Source of the DNA: Pseudotamlana agarivorans
GTDB lineage: Bacteria; Bacteroidota; Bacteroidia; Flavobacteriales; Flavobacteriaceae
Length of the DNA: 64,000 nt
Assembly (NCBI RefSeq): GCF_018860245.1
Contig: NZ_JAHKPD010000008.1
Coordinates: 129,821 to 193,820 of the forward strand
Reading direction: 5' to 3'
Both the position numbers and the translations under genes were made by a program. The notes below the pieces were generated by a model that saw only the letters and a program-made list of their open reading frames with translations, made no database searches and was not told where the DNA came from. Positions 26,252 to 35,356 of the stretch are shown here, piece by piece. Position 1 is the stretch's first letter, and each line of letters opens with the position of its first letter.

Positions 26252-27010
26252 TTATTCAAACTCGACCTCGGTATCGAAAAACTTAGGATCGCTCATCATT
26301 TGGTATAAATTGGCGTTGATTTCTATGCCTTTAAAATCAGATAAAACTTTGGCGTTTTGGTTGCTAACTTTTTTAATGCGGTAAGGAAAAGTGTATTTTA
26401 GCTTAAAACGCATGAGGTTAGCCATTGGGTTATCGGCAGTCATGGTCGTATCTTTTTCTTTTTCCGATTTAGCTAAGGCTTCTGGGCTAATATTAAGTGT
26501 AAATTTATCCTTGTTAAAAGTGGTTTCGAAGGAATCGTTGATATTAAATATCTCGTCGGTTTTACTTTTATCGGTAGTTTTCATTTTGTTGCCTATTAGA
26601 TCTAATTCCTGAATGTCTTGGTCTCTAAGTTTTTCACTAAATAGGGCCAAATCCTCTAAGTTTTTAAAATCGTAATTAATCTTCATTTTAAATTGGTTAG
26701 TAGTTGTATCGGATTTTATATCAATACTATAGGCTTCCAATTGTTTGAGTTTAGCTTGTTTTTCTGGACTTAATTTGGAGATGCTGTCTTTTTTTAATTC
26801 TAAGATATCGGCAAAGACAATTAGTGAATCTATTTGTTCTTTTTTTGAATCGCTTTCGGCAGCGGCACCCATGTGCATCATTTCAGAGAGGTCGAAGCCT
26901 AAGCTATATTGTCCGCTTTGGTCGGCATTGAAGTGCACTTCTTGAACAACTTCACAGCTGCATAGATTAAAGATTAAAGTTAAAATGAAGAGGGATTTAA
27001 TTGATCTCAT
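26252..27010 (-). CDS. predicted lipoprotein of unknown function
   Basis: 252 residues with leader MRSIKSLFILTLIFNLCSC, a good lipobox with Cys19. The mature protein begins EVVQEVHFNADQSGQYSLGFDLSEMM, a beta-rich segment seen in small Bacteroidota lipoproteins, and has Lys/Asp-rich regions (about 55-90). It probably sits at the outer membrane facing the periplasm. Function unknown. Directly upstream of the VOC gene. Confidence 0.72.
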   Translation of the reverse strand: MRSIKSLFILTLIFNLCSCEVVQEVHFNADQSGQYSLGFDLSEMMHMGAAAESDSKKEQIDSLIVFADILELKKDSISKLSPEKQAKLKQLEAYSIDIKSDTTTNQFKMKINYDFKNLEDLALFSEKLRDQDIQELDLIGNKMKTTDKSKTDEIFNINDSFETTFNKDKFTLNISPEALAKSEKEKDTTMTADNPMANLMRFKLKYTFPYRIKKVSNQNAKVLSDFKGIEINANLYQMMSDPKFFDTEVEFE

Positions 27011-27165
27011 GTTTGGTTTGATTATTTGATATTGTAAATATAGTACGACAGCCTCGGTTACTCACAACATTGGGTATTAAATATTTTAAAATGTTGATAC
27101 GTGATTTTATCCTAACTGCGCTCAAAAAACCTTCTAGTCGTGTAATTACTTAAAATAGTATCAAT

Positions 27166-27200
27166 AAAAAACCTCTCCTTTTTTAAAAAGAGAGGTTTTA
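27166..27200 (-). terminator. intrinsic terminator after the membrane-barrel partner of the sigma factor
   Basis: AAAACCTCTC and GAGAGGTTTT arms with an AT-rich loop; the minus-strand product ends in six T. It lies 56 bases past the stop at 27256. Confidence 0.85.
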
Positions 27201-27255
27201 GTAAAAATTGGTTTTCATGTAAAAAAACCAAGGGAACTAGGCCCTAACCAAAAGC

Positions 27256-28695
27256 CTAGAATTTAATAGAGAATCCAGTATAGACACCAATAAAAAAGGG
27301 TGTAAAATTTCCGGACGTATTATCGAAAGTGTTAAATTGATATTTAAACATAGGTTCTAAATTCAAGTCCACTTTTTTAGAAAACTTATAATTTAAACCG
27401 AGCCCGAGGTTAGCACTATAGCTCGTATCATTTATGTTATTGGCTTCACCCAAATAGGTGCTTGTGCCATCTTCTCCATTGGAAATTATTTCATTGTCAC
27501 TTAAAAAGAAAGAACTAAAACCACCTATAATATTAACTCCAAAGCGTTTTTGAGACAGGGCATATTGAATTTCTAAAGGCACTTCTATATAATCGAAAGT
27601 CTGATGGATTGAAACGTTTGTTGTAGATATCGTTTGCGGAAAATTGCTTTGGGTATCTGCACTCGTTACTGAAATATTATCAGCCGAACTATTTACATTT
27701 TTTAAAGCACTAACACCTGCGCCTCTAGATTCGTAAACCACAACATTATTGGTGTTGTAACCTAAGTTTACCTTATTAATTCCAGAACGTATTTTAACGC
27801 GGTTATTAACGGCATAACTGGTTGAAATACCGTAACTCATGTTAATATCTCCAGTTTTATTGTTGTTAGAAAATTGCTGGTCTATAGACGAGCCTTCTCC
27901 TAAACTATTAAAATATACAGGTGCGACATTTGGAGATACGCTCCATTTATTTTGGTTTTTCTCTGCGTTAACTTTGGTTTTATTCTCGGCCATCGCTTCT
28001 TCAATAGTAAGCATGTTTTTGTTTGAAGTAGGATTCACTTCCGCAATAGCGTTATTATTTTTTGAAACTGCAGCAATATGAGATTTTGCGTCTTCTTTAT
28101 CGATTAGAAAAGCATGATTGTTTTTTACCCTGTGCTTCTTTTGAGTTGATGTTGCTAGAGCAGTGTTAGAATTTTTGTTTTCAGTAAAATCGTTTTCTGT
28201 CTGGATTTCTTTATTAGCATGCGCCAGTGTTGTGTTTTTCTTGTAAATAGTAGGTTTCTGCTTTGCTAAAGGAGTGGCCGATGTATTAATTTTTTTTTCT
28301 TCTGAATTTTTAGCAACTGCCAAAACTTTTGAAGGTGTTGTTGGCTTGTTAACCGATTGTACTTTTTCTGAAATTATGTTGGCCTCTTTTGAACTGCCTG
28401 TTGGTGCTTTAGAATCTGTTATAGCTGAAGCATCTTCAATAATAACCGCATTAGTATCTACTACTTGATTAGTAGGGCTTTCTTCTTCATTAAAAAATAG
28501 GTTTCCAGCAGTTATAAAAAGCAAAAGTAGAGCTGCTACACCTGCATAGCGCCACCAAATTGGGATCACACGGCGTTTTTCTTCTTTAGCATTAAGCTTA
28601 GCTTCTATATTTTTCCACACGGCATCGCTAGGCGCAGATTCAAAGTCTTTAAAGCTTTCCTGAAATAACCGGTCTATGTGTTTCTTTTCAGCCAT
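27256..28695 (-). CDS. single-pass membrane protein with C-terminal beta-barrel-like domain, partner of the ECF sigma factor
   Basis: 479 residues. The N-terminal 45 residues are cytoplasmic-looking with FKDFESAPSDAVWKNIEAKL, a conserved region of Bacteroidota anti-sigma/barrel hybrids. One hydrophobic segment follows (about 49-68, YAGVAALLLLFITAGNLFF). A long Ser/Thr/Lys/Asn-rich periplasmic linker (about 75-250) leads to a C-terminal region of alternating beta strands starting WSVSPNVAPVYFN and ending FTPFFIGVYTGFSIKF, which ends in aromatic Phe like outer-membrane barrels. It starts at the last base of the sigma gene. A regulatory role for the sigma factor is inferred from context. Confidence 0.7.
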   Translation of the reverse strand: MAEKKHIDRLFQESFKDFESAPSDAVWKNIEAKLNAKEEKRRVIPIWWRYAGVAALLLLFITAGNLFFNEEESPTNQVVDTNAVIIEDASAITDSKAPTGSSKEANIISEKVQSVNKPTTPSKVLAVAKNSEEKKINTSATPLAKQKPTIYKKNTTLAHANKEIQTENDFTENKNSNTALATSTQKKHRVKNNHAFLIDKEDAKSHIAAVSKNNNAIAEVNPTSNKNMLTIEEAMAENKTKVNAEKNQNKWSVSPNVAPVYFNSLGEGSSIDQQFSNNNKTGDINMSYGISTSYAVNNRVKIRSGINKVNLGYNTNNVVVYESRGAGVSALKNVNSSADNISVTSADTQSNFPQTISTTNVSIHQTFDYIEVPLEIQYALSQKRFGVNIIGGFSSFFLSDNEIISNGEDGTSTYLGEANNINDTSYSANLGLGLNYKFSKKVDLNLEPMFKYQFNTFDNTSGNFTPFFIGVYTGFSIKF

Positions 28696-29243
28696 TATAG
28701 TGATTGTAAGTGTTCTGTATTTTGGTAATCTTCAATTGTTGTTTTTAAAATCATTCTTGCGCGTGCTAAGTTTGATTTTGAGGTGCCAATATTTATATTT
28801 AACAGGTCTGCTATTTCTTTATGAGAATAACCGTCTAATACGTATAGATTAAAAACCAAACGGTAACGGTCTGGCAAATCTTGAATAATTTTTAGTAGAT
28901 AATCGATGGAAACTTGGTCTTCGTCAATTTCAATTTCTACGTCTTCAATGGCATGTTCATTTACAAGGTCGAATACTTTCTCGGTACGGTAACGCTGTAA
29001 AACAGTGTTTACTGTAATGCGTTTAAGCCAGCCTTCAAAGGAACCTTTATTTTTATATTGCCCTATTTTTTTAAAAATTGTTAAAAACGCATCCTGCAGA
29101 TTGTCTTCTGCTTCTGCACGATTGCGCGAATACTTCAGGCTTATGGCGAATAACTTACTGGAAAACAGCTTGTATAATTCGCCTTGGGCTTTTGTATTGT
29201 TGGCTTTACAATTTTCTATGAGCAAATCTAAACTCAAATGCAA
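28695..29243 (-). CDS. RNA polymerase sigma factor, ECF type
   Basis: 182 residues. Region 2 (about 20-85) with YSRNRAEAEDNLQDAFLTIFKKI and the -10 recognition helix, then a region 4 (about 125-175) with LPDRYRLVFNLYVLDGYSHKEIADLLNI and the -35 helix-turn-helix NIGTSKSNLARAR. It will direct RNA polymerase to a small regulon. The stop overlaps the start of the membrane-barrel gene by one base, so they are a translationally coupled sigma/partner pair. Confidence 0.92.
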   Translation of the reverse strand: MHLSLDLLIENCKANNTKAQGELYKLFSSKLFAISLKYSRNRAEAEDNLQDAFLTIFKKIGQYKNKGSFEGWLKRITVNTVLQRYRTEKVFDLVNEHAIEDVEIEIDEDQVSIDYLLKIIQDLPDRYRLVFNLYVLDGYSHKEIADLLNINIGTSKSNLARARMILKTTIEDYQNTEHLQSL

Positions 29244-29278
29244 CAGGTTTAAAATGAATACTTAAAGTTACTAAATAG

Positions 29279-29695
29279 TTATGGGGTATCTATTACAGGA
29301 ACTTCAATTTCCAGATATACATTTTCTCCATCCTCATCTTCACCTTGCCAGAATTTAAAAATATAAGAACCATTGCTAGTAGGTGTGAAATTAAAACGGT
29401 TGCTTACTAGAATATCATCGGTTGGGTCGCAATTGTTGTAATCAAATTCCAAATTATTTGGGGCTACGGTACGTTCGTTATTGTCTTTTTTGTAATAAAA
29501 ATTATAGAACTGATAACAGGATGTAGGTTGGTAGTAAAATACTTCGATGGTATAGACTTTTCCCAATTCAAATTCTGCAGGGATATCTACGCTATCAACT
29601 GGTAGGATGGCCGAACGAAAGGCGACCCCTTCATCGTCGGTACTACATGATACAAATAAGGCTAGTGATAAAAAAAGTGCTATTAATCTTTTCAT
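29279..29695 (-). CDS. small lipoprotein of unknown function
   Basis: 138 residues from ATG at 29695; nine more upstream codons are open but would spoil the signal. Leader MKRLIALFLSLALFVSC gives lipobox LFVSC with Cys17. The body is beta-rich with PAEFELGKVYTIEVFYYQPTS and ends ENVYLEIEVPVID, an immunoglobulin-like or DUF-type shape. It lies 35 bases upstream of the sigma gene on the same strand and may be in the same transcript. Confidence 0.72.
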   Translation of the reverse strand: MKRLIALFLSLALFVSCSTDDEGVAFRSAILPVDSVDIPAEFELGKVYTIEVFYYQPTSCYQFYNFYYKKDNNERTVAPNNLEFDYNNCDPTDDILVSNRFNFTPTSNGSYIFKFWQGEDEDGENVYLEIEVPVIDTP

Positions 29696-29769
29696 GGCTA
29701 TTTTCAATTTAGTGTTATACATGTTTCTATGTAGATGCTCATGAATTGAAAAGGTTGCGTAACTAGCAA

Positions 29770-29797
29770 AAAAAATCCCGAATTAACGGGATTTTAA
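29770..29797 (-). terminator. intrinsic terminator after recA
   Basis: AAAATCCCG / CGGGATTTT with a six-base AATTAA loop; the minus-strand product continues into eight T. It is 28 bases past the recA stop. Confidence 0.9.
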
Positions 29798-29822
29798 AGT
29801 ATTATACCAAATTAAATTGGTA

Positions 29823-30824
29823 TTACATTTCTGAAACTATTTTTCGAACCTTAGCTTCAAGTTCTTCCATAAGTTCCGGATTATCTTTTATTAAGGCTTT
29901 AACCGCGTCTCGACCTTGACCGAGTTTCGTTTCTTCGTAGCTAAACCAAGAACCACTCTTTTTAACGATTTCGTGTTCCACAGCTAAATCTAAAATCTCT
30001 CCAACTTTAGAAACGCCTTCACCGTACATAATGTCGAATTCGGCCGTTTTAAAAGGCGGTGCTACTTTATTTTTTACCACTTTTACTCTGGTTTTGTTAC
30101 CTGCAACATCACCGTTAGTTTCTTTAATTTGTGTAGAACGTCTAATATCTAATCTTACCGAAGCGTAGAATTTTAAGGCATTACCACCAGTGGTTGTTTC
30201 TGGGTTTCCAAACATCACACCAATTTTTTCACGTAATTGGTTAATGAATATTACCGTACACTTGGTTTTACTAATAGATCCTGTAAGTTTTCTTAAGGCT
30301 TGTGACATTAATCGCGCGTGAAGTCCCATTTTAGAGTCTCCCATTTCACCTTCAATTTCACTTTTTGGTGTTAAGGCAGCAACAGAATCGATTACCACAA
30401 TATCAATAGCGCCAGAACGGATTAAATTATCGGCAATTTCTAAAGCTTGCTCACCGTTATCTGGTTGTGAAATAATTAAGTTGTCAATATCAACGCCTAA
30501 TTTTTCAGCATAAAAACGATCAAAAGCATGCTCGGCATCAATAAATGCAGCAATACCTCCAGCTTTTTGAGCTTCCGCAATAGCGTGTAATGTTAAAGTG
30601 GTTTTACCCGATGATTCCGGACCGTAAATTTCAATAACTCTACCGCGAGGATATCCGCCAACGCCTAAAGCAATATCTAAACCTAATGAACCAGAAGGAA
30701 TGGCTTCGACATCTACAATAGCAGAATCGCTCATTTTCATTACTGTTCCCTTTCCGTAGGCCTTATCTAATTTGTCTAATGTAAGTTTTAGTGCTTTTAA
30801 TTTTGCTTCTTTTTCGCTGCTCAT
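29823..30824 (-). CDS. recA: recombinase RecA
   Basis: 333 residues. ATP-dependent strand-exchange protein and SOS coprotease. The Walker A motif GPESSGKTT (68-76), DAEHAFD (near 97), the L1/L2 region [13 protein letters not shown] and [15 protein letters not shown], and [23 protein letters not shown] are all canonical. The C-terminal acidic tail is short ([13 protein letters not shown]). Its own terminator and probable promoter make it monocistronic. Confidence 0.97.
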   Translation of the reverse strand: MSSEKEAKLKALKLTLDKLDKAYGKGTVMKMSDSAIVDVEAIPSGSLGLDIALGVGGYPRGRVIEIYGPESSGKTTLTLHAIAEAQKAGGIAAFIDAEHAFDRFYAEKLGVDIDNLIISQPDNGEQALEIADNLIRSGAIDIVVIDSVAALTPKSEIEGEMGDSKMGLHARLMSQALRKLTGSISKTKCTVIFINQLREKIGVMFGNPETTTGGNALKFYASVRLDIRRSTQIKETNGDVAGNKTRVKVVKNKVAPPFKTAEFDIMYGEGVSKVGEILDLAVEHEIVKKSGSWFSYEETKLGQGRDAVKALIKDNPELMEELEAKVRKIVSEM

Positions 30825-30854
30825 GGCTTTGTTTTTTTACTGAAAATTGGAAGG

Positions 30855-30885
30855 CTAAAATACTATAAGTTTTGGCATAACACAA
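30855..30885 (-). promoter_or_regulatory. predicted recA promoter (TTG-N20-TATTTTAG)
   Basis: On the minus strand TTG and TATTTTAG are separated by 20 bases, close to TTG-N19-21-TAnnTTTG (one mismatch in the -7 box). Transcription would start about 25 bases before the ATG. Confidence 0.45.
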
Positions 30886-31052
30886 TAATAGTTTTCAACA
30901 TAAATTCATAGAAATTAGAATCATAAATTTTATTCAATTCATGAAATATGCGATGCCTACGCAACCTTTTTAAGTTTTATGCATCTTCTTTATAAATAAG
31001 AAATTATTTTATTGCTATGAAATAGTGGAATTAGAGTGACTAACTCATTTTT

Positions 31053-31084
31053 AAGCACTTAAGCTTCGGTTTAAGTGCTTTTTT
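31053..31084 (+). terminator. strong intrinsic terminator with UUCG tetraloop, no upstream gene
   Basis: Twelve-base stem (31053-31064 with 31069-31080) closed by C-UUCG-G, followed by six T. A stable tetraloop and T run make this a textbook terminator on the plus strand, yet the upstream gene (recA) is on the minus strand. Confidence 0.8.
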
Positions 31085-31117
31085 CATTCGAAAAAGGAAG
31101 ATTCTCATAGAAAATCG

Positions 31118-31125
31118 TACCTTTG
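31118..31125 (+). promoter_or_regulatory. predicted -7 element of the trhO operon (TACCTTTG)
   Basis: TACCTTTG matches TAnnTTTG 43 bases before the trhO start and after the terminator hairpin. No TTG is present at 19-21 bases upstream. Confidence 0.45.
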
Positions 31126-31168
31126 CCCCTTCAAAAAATAGTCTTTAACCTTATAAAATTAGTATAGC

Positions 31169-32248
31169 ATGCAACTGTACAATAAATTAAGTGCCAAAGA
31201 AAGAGCAGAATTAATCGAAAAAGCCGGAAAGGATCGATTAACACTTTCTTTTTATCAATATGCCAAAATTGGCAATCCTCAAGAATTTCGTGATCAATTA
31301 TTTATAGTTTGGGATAAACTAGACGTTTTAGGACGTATTTATGTGGCTACCGAAGGTATAAATGGGCAGTTGTCGTTACCTGCCGATCGTTTTAATGAAT
31401 TTAAAGCACATTTAGATACCATTGCTTTTTTAAAAGATATCCGTTTAAACATTGCTGTAGAGCAGGACAACATGTCTTTTTTAAAGCTGAAAGTAAAAGT
31501 ACGTAACAAAATTGTTGCCGACGGATTAAATGATGATACCTTCGATGTAACCAACAAAGGGGTTCATGTTGCTGCCAACGATTTTAATGCATTAATTGAA
31601 GATGAAAACACCGTATTGGTTGATATGCGAAACCATTACGAAAGTGAAATTGGTCATTTTAAAAATGCCATCACACCTGATGTTGATACTTTTAGAGAGT
31701 CGTTAGATATTATTGAAGACGATTTAAAAGACCATAAAGAAGATAAAAACTTGGTAATGTATTGTACTGGTGGAATCCGTTGTGAAAAAGCAAGTGCATA
31801 TTTTAAGCATAAAGGCTTTAAAAACGTGTTTCAGCTAGAAGGTGGTATTATAGAATACACCAGACAGATTAATGAAGATGGACTTGAAAATAAATTCATA
31901 GGCAAGAACTTTGTTTTTGATGAACGTCGCGCCGAAAAAATTAGTGACGATGTCATTGCTTGTTGCCACCAATGTGGAAGTCCAGCCGATATCCATACCA
32001 ACTGTGCTAACGATGCCTGCCATCTACTTTTTATCCAATGTGATTCTTGTAAGGCGGAAATGGATAATTGTTGTTCAATAAACTGCAAAGAAATTCATGC
32101 CTTACCTTTCGAGGCGCAAAAAGCATTGCGTAAAGGGCAATCTAATAGTAACGATATTTTCAAAAAAGGACGTGCCGATCACTTACCTTATAAAAAAGAT
32201 TTACGTAATATTTTCGAAACACTTAAAGTAGACGAAATTAAAAAGTAG
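31169..32248 (+). CDS. trhO: tRNA U34 hydroxylase, oxygen-dependent (rhodanese-domain YceA family)
   Basis: 359 residues. TrhO uses O2 to hydroxylate uridine 34 of tRNA to ho5U. An N-terminal acylphosphatase-like domain precedes a rhodanese domain with the active-site Cys199 in MYCTGGIRCEKASA. The C-terminal segment is Cys-rich (VIACCHQCGSPAD, then CANDACHLLFIQCDSCKAEMDNCCS), a likely zinc-binding region found in this family. It is the first gene of a tight three-gene set ending with a ferredoxin; the intergenic gap to the next gene is four bases. Confidence 0.9.
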   Translation: MQLYNKLSAKERAELIEKAGKDRLTLSFYQYAKIGNPQEFRDQLFIVWDKLDVLGRIYVATEGINGQLSLPADRFNEFKAHLDTIAFLKDIRLNIAVEQDNMSFLKLKVKVRNKIVADGLNDDTFDVTNKGVHVAANDFNALIEDENTVLVDMRNHYESEIGHFKNAITPDVDTFRESLDIIEDDLKDHKEDKNLVMYCTGGIRCEKASAYFKHKGFKNVFQLEGGIIEYTRQINEDGLENKFIGKNFVFDERRAEKISDDVIACCHQCGSPADIHTNCANDACHLLFIQCDSCKAEMDNCCSINCKEIHALPFEAQKALRKGQSNSNDIFKKGRADHLPYKKDLRNIFETLKVDEIKK

Positions 32249-32252
32249 GGTT

Positions 32253-33497
32253 ATGCAAAAGATAGAATTAATGGCGCCAGCGGGAAATTTTGAATCCCTA
32301 CAGGCCGCCTTAGATAATGGCGCAGATTCCGTTTATTTTGGTGTAGAACAACTCAATATGCGTGCTCGAGCAACGGTGAATTTCACTTTAGATGATTTAG
32401 ATGAAATCGTAAAACGTTGTGAAGCAAAAAATGTAAGAAGCTATTTAACGCTGAATACTATTATTTACGATCATGATTTATCGATTGTAAAAACCTTAGT
32501 CAAGAAAGCGAAGGAGGCGAAGATTACTGCGGTAATCGCAATGGATCAAGCCGTAATTTCTATGGCACGTGAAGTGGGGGTGGAAGTGCATATTTCTACC
32601 CAAATTAATATCACTAATATTGAAACGGTTAAATTTTACGCCATGTTTGCCGATACCATGGTGCTGAGTCGCGAGTTAAGCTTGCGTCAGGTTAAAATGA
32701 TTACCGAGCAAATAGAAAAAGAACAAATCAAAGGACCTTCAGGTAGACTTGTTGAAATAGAAATTTTTGGTCATGGTGCTTTGTGTATGGCCGTTTCAGG
32801 GAAGTGTTATTTGAGTTTACATTCCGATAATTCTTCAGCCAATCGTGGTGCTTGTAAGCAAAATTGCAGAAAAAAATATACGGTTGTCGACCAAGAAACC
32901 GGTTTTGAAATGGAGCTCGATAACGAATATATCATGTCTCCAAAAGATTTGTGTACCATCGATTTTTTAAATGAAGTTGCCGATGCAGGAATTAAGGTTT
33001 TAAAAATTGAAGGCCGTGGTCGTGCGCCAGAATATGTAGCGAAAGTTATTAAGTGTTACCGTGAGGCTATCGATAGTATTGAAAATGGTACCTATAGCAA
33101 GGAAGAAGTTATCGAATGGATGAAAACCTTGGAGACTGTTTATAATCGTGGTTTCTGGAGTGGTTATTATTTAGGTCAGAAATTGGGCGAATGGAGTAAA
33201 GGCTCTGGATCTCATGCCACTCAAAAGAAAGTGTATATTGGAAAAGGCACCCATTACTTTCCAAAGGCTGAAGTTGGGGAGTTTAAAATTGAAGCTTACA
33301 ACATTAACGTTGGCGATACCATTTTAATCACAGGGCCATCAACAGGGGCTCAGGAATTTGTTGTTGAATCATTTTTTGTGAACGATCAAAAATTAAGTGA
33401 AGGTAAAAAAGGCGATATGGTAACGATTAAATTACCATTTAGAATTCGCCAATCGGATAAACTTTATAAGATTGTTGAAAATAAAGTTGAAGCCTAA
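32253..33497 (+). CDS. trhP: U32-family protein, probable prephenate-dependent tRNA U34 hydroxylase (TrhP-like)
   Basis: 414 residues. Peptidase U32 (collagenase-like) family: KIELMAPAGNFESLQAALDNGADSVYFG at the N-terminus, HGALCMAVSGKCYLS near residue 175 and the Cys-containing NRGACKQNCRKKY near 200. In E. coli the U32 protein TrhP (YegQ) hydroxylates tRNA U34 with prephenate and needs iron-sulfur functions. The adjacent trhO (same modification, O2 route) makes TrhP more likely than RlhA, the rRNA-acting relative, or a real peptidase. Cys residues probably bind a cluster. The stop overlaps the ferredoxin start by one base. Confidence 0.82.
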   Translation: MQKIELMAPAGNFESLQAALDNGADSVYFGVEQLNMRARATVNFTLDDLDEIVKRCEAKNVRSYLTLNTIIYDHDLSIVKTLVKKAKEAKITAVIAMDQAVISMAREVGVEVHISTQINITNIETVKFYAMFADTMVLSRELSLRQVKMITEQIEKEQIKGPSGRLVEIEIFGHGALCMAVSGKCYLSLHSDNSSANRGACKQNCRKKYTVVDQETGFEMELDNEYIMSPKDLCTIDFLNEVADAGIKVLKIEGRGRAPEYVAKVIKCYREAIDSIENGTYSKEEVIEWMKTLETVYNRGFWSGYYLGQKLGEWSKGSGSHATQKKVYIGKGTHYFPKAEVGEFKIEAYNINVGDTILITGPSTGAQEFVVESFFVNDQKLSEGKKGDMVTIKLPFRIRQSDKLYKIVENKVEA

Positions 33498-33727
33498 TGG
33501 TTGTTATTACCCTACAGCGGAAAAAATGTATTGGTTGCAATTACTGTGTGGAGTTGGCCCCTAGCCAGTTTCAAATGTCTAAAAAAGACGGAAAAACAGT
33601 TTTGCTTCATGGTCAGGATAAAAAAGGCTTTTTTACACTAAAATCTAACGATGAACTTATTTTCGATGATTGTGATAATGCGGCTAAGGCTTGTCCTGTA
33701 AAAATTATATCCGTGAAACAGATTTAG
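33497..33727 (+). CDS. 4Fe-4S ferredoxin
   Basis: 76 residues. Cluster ligands Cys11-x-x-Cys14-x-x-Cys17 and a remote Cys66 followed by Pro (ACPV) fit a single-cluster ferredoxin of the Fd-IV/3 type. An additional Cys59 is present. It starts at the last base of the U32 gene, so it should be made together with it. Its likely job is to supply electrons to the iron-sulfur U32 hydroxylase (inference from position and the known ferredoxin need of related U32 enzymes). Confidence 0.85.
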   Translation: MVVITLQRKKCIGCNYCVELAPSQFQMSKKDGKTVLLHGQDKKGFFTLKSNDELIFDDCDNAAKACPVKIISVKQI

Positions 33728-33943
33728 CCTGCTGGCAAGTGTCGTATTTACTGTGCAGCGAACTATATTTTAATCTTCTTTTATAAGTCTTTAGAATAAT
33801 CATATCTTTACGTCGCAAATGTTTTTTGGAAATTAGTTTCAGAATCCTAACAAAATATGTTCTTCACCTAAAAGTGATTAACAGATAATTTATAAATCTT
33901 CATTCGTAATAAGTTAATTATTAGCGAATTCAATATATAATAT

Positions 33944-35356
33944 ATGGCTTGCGCAAGTTGCTCAACAAAAGACGGCTCACCTAAAGGCTGCAAAAATAAT
34001 GGTACTTGTGGTACAGATAGTTGTAATAAACTAACGGTATTCGATTGGCTTTCAAACATGTCGCTTCCTGGTGGCGAAGCCCCATTTAACTGGGTTGAGG
34101 TACGTTATAAAAACGGTAGAAAAGAATATTACAAGAATTTAGAAAACCTAACTTTAAGCATTGGCGATATAGTTGCTACTCAGGCTAAAGCGGGTCATGA
34201 TATAGGTATGGTTACCCTTACGGGGGAATTGGTGCGTGTTCAAATGAAACGTAAAAATATATCTACCAAAGCAGCCGATATTCTTAAAGTTTACCGAAAA
34301 GCTAGTCAGAAAGATATTGATATTTGGCAAACCGCTCGCGAGCGTGAAGAAGCCATGAAGGTTAAAGCGCGACAGTTTGCTATCGATCTGAAATTACAAA
34401 TGAAAATTTCAGATATTGAATTTCAAGGTGATGCTAGTAAAGCCACCTTTTATTATACCGCTGAAGATCGTGTTGATTTCCGTGAATTAATCAAGGTTTT
34501 TGCCCGTGAGTTTAGAACGCGTATCGAAATGAAACAAGTTGGTTTCCGTCAAGAAGCGGCTAGACTTGGTGGTATAGGTTCTTGTGGACGTGAGTTATGT
34601 TGCTCTACTTGGTTAACCGATTTTCGTTCGGTTAGTACTTCTGCAGCGCGTTACCAGCAATTATCTTTAAACCCGCAGAAACTTGCAGGACAATGCGGAA
34701 AGCTTAAATGTTGTTTAAACTATGAGTTGGATACTTACCTCGATGCTTTAAAAAGTTTTCCAAAATCGGATATCAAATTATATACCGAAAAAGGTACTGC
34801 TGTTTGTCAGAAAACCGATATTTTTAAGGGGCATATGTGGTATGCGTACGAAGGTGAATGGATGAATTGGCATAAAATAACTACAGCACATGCCAATGAA
34901 ATTATTGAAATTAATAAGAAACGCGAAAAAATTACAAGTCTTGAAGAATATGCTTTAGATCTTATTGAAGAGGATACTAAAACCGAATTTGAGAACGTTG
35001 TAGGTCAAGATAGTTTAACGCGCTTTGATAGTCCAAAACCGACTAAAAAACGTAAAAACAATAGACGCAAAAAAGCTGGGGCTCCAGCGAAAAAGGATGC
35101 GGCTCAATCGCAGGGTGGAAAAAATACACCTGCTAGAAATCAAAAGAAAACGCAGGCTAATAAAAATACAGATCCTAATAAACCAAAGCCAAAACCAAGA
35201 CAACGTCCTAATAGGCCAAATAAACCAAAGGCAGAAGGTGGAGAAGCTAATAAGCCGAACCCTAACCAAAATAAGAGTAGAAATAGGAACAATAGAAGAA
35301 AGCCTAATAACAATAATCAGAATAAACCTCAAAACAGTAAAAATGCTGAAAAATAG
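33944..35356 (+). CDS. PSP1-domain protein (RicT/YaaT-like)
   Basis: 470 residues. The first 28 residues hold five cysteines (3, 6, 16, 22, 27), a possible metal site. The PSP1 domain follows (about 40-300) with FNWVEVRYKNGRKEYYKN, GSCGRELCCSTWL near 210 and GQCGKLKCCLNYE near 250. B. subtilis RicT, a PSP1 protein, joins an iron-sulfur complex affecting RNA cleavage and sporulation; this organism lacks that context, so function is not transferred. The last 130 residues are a disordered Lys/Asn/Pro/Arg-rich tail. It overlaps the gldH start by 14 bases, so both belong to one operon. Confidence 0.85.
   Translation: MACASCSTKDGSPKGCKNNGTCGTDSCNKLTVFDWLSNMSLPGGEAPFNWVEVRYKNGRKEYYKNLENLTLSIGDIVATQAKAGHDIGMVTLTGELVRVQMKRKNISTKAADILKVYRKASQKDIDIWQTAREREEAMKVKARQFAIDLKLQMKISDIEFQGDASKATFYYTAEDRVDFRELIKVFAREFRTRIEMKQVGFRQEAARLGGIGSCGRELCCSTWLTDFRSVSTSAARYQQLSLNPQKLAGQCGKLKCCLNYELDTYLDALKSFPKSDIKLYTEKGTAVCQKTDIFKGHMWYAYEGEWMNWHKITTAHANEIIEINKKREKITSLEEYALDLIEEDTKTEFENVVGQDSLTRFDSPKPTKKRKNNRRKKAGAPAKKDAAQSQGGKNTPARNQKKTQANKNTDPNKPKPKPRQRPNRPNKPKAEGGEANKPNPNQNKSRNRNNRRKPNNNNQNKPQNSKNAEK

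Larger units (their letters stand above)
30825..31168. other. spacer between recA and trhO, holding promoters and a plus-strand hairpin
   Basis: The stretch contains the minus-strand recA promoter (30855-30885) and a strong plus-strand terminator hairpin (31053-31084) with no gene before it. The trhO -7 box (31118-31125) is just downstream. No protein gene longer than a few codons fits between them. A short untranslated RNA ending at the hairpin is possible. Confidence 0.5.
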
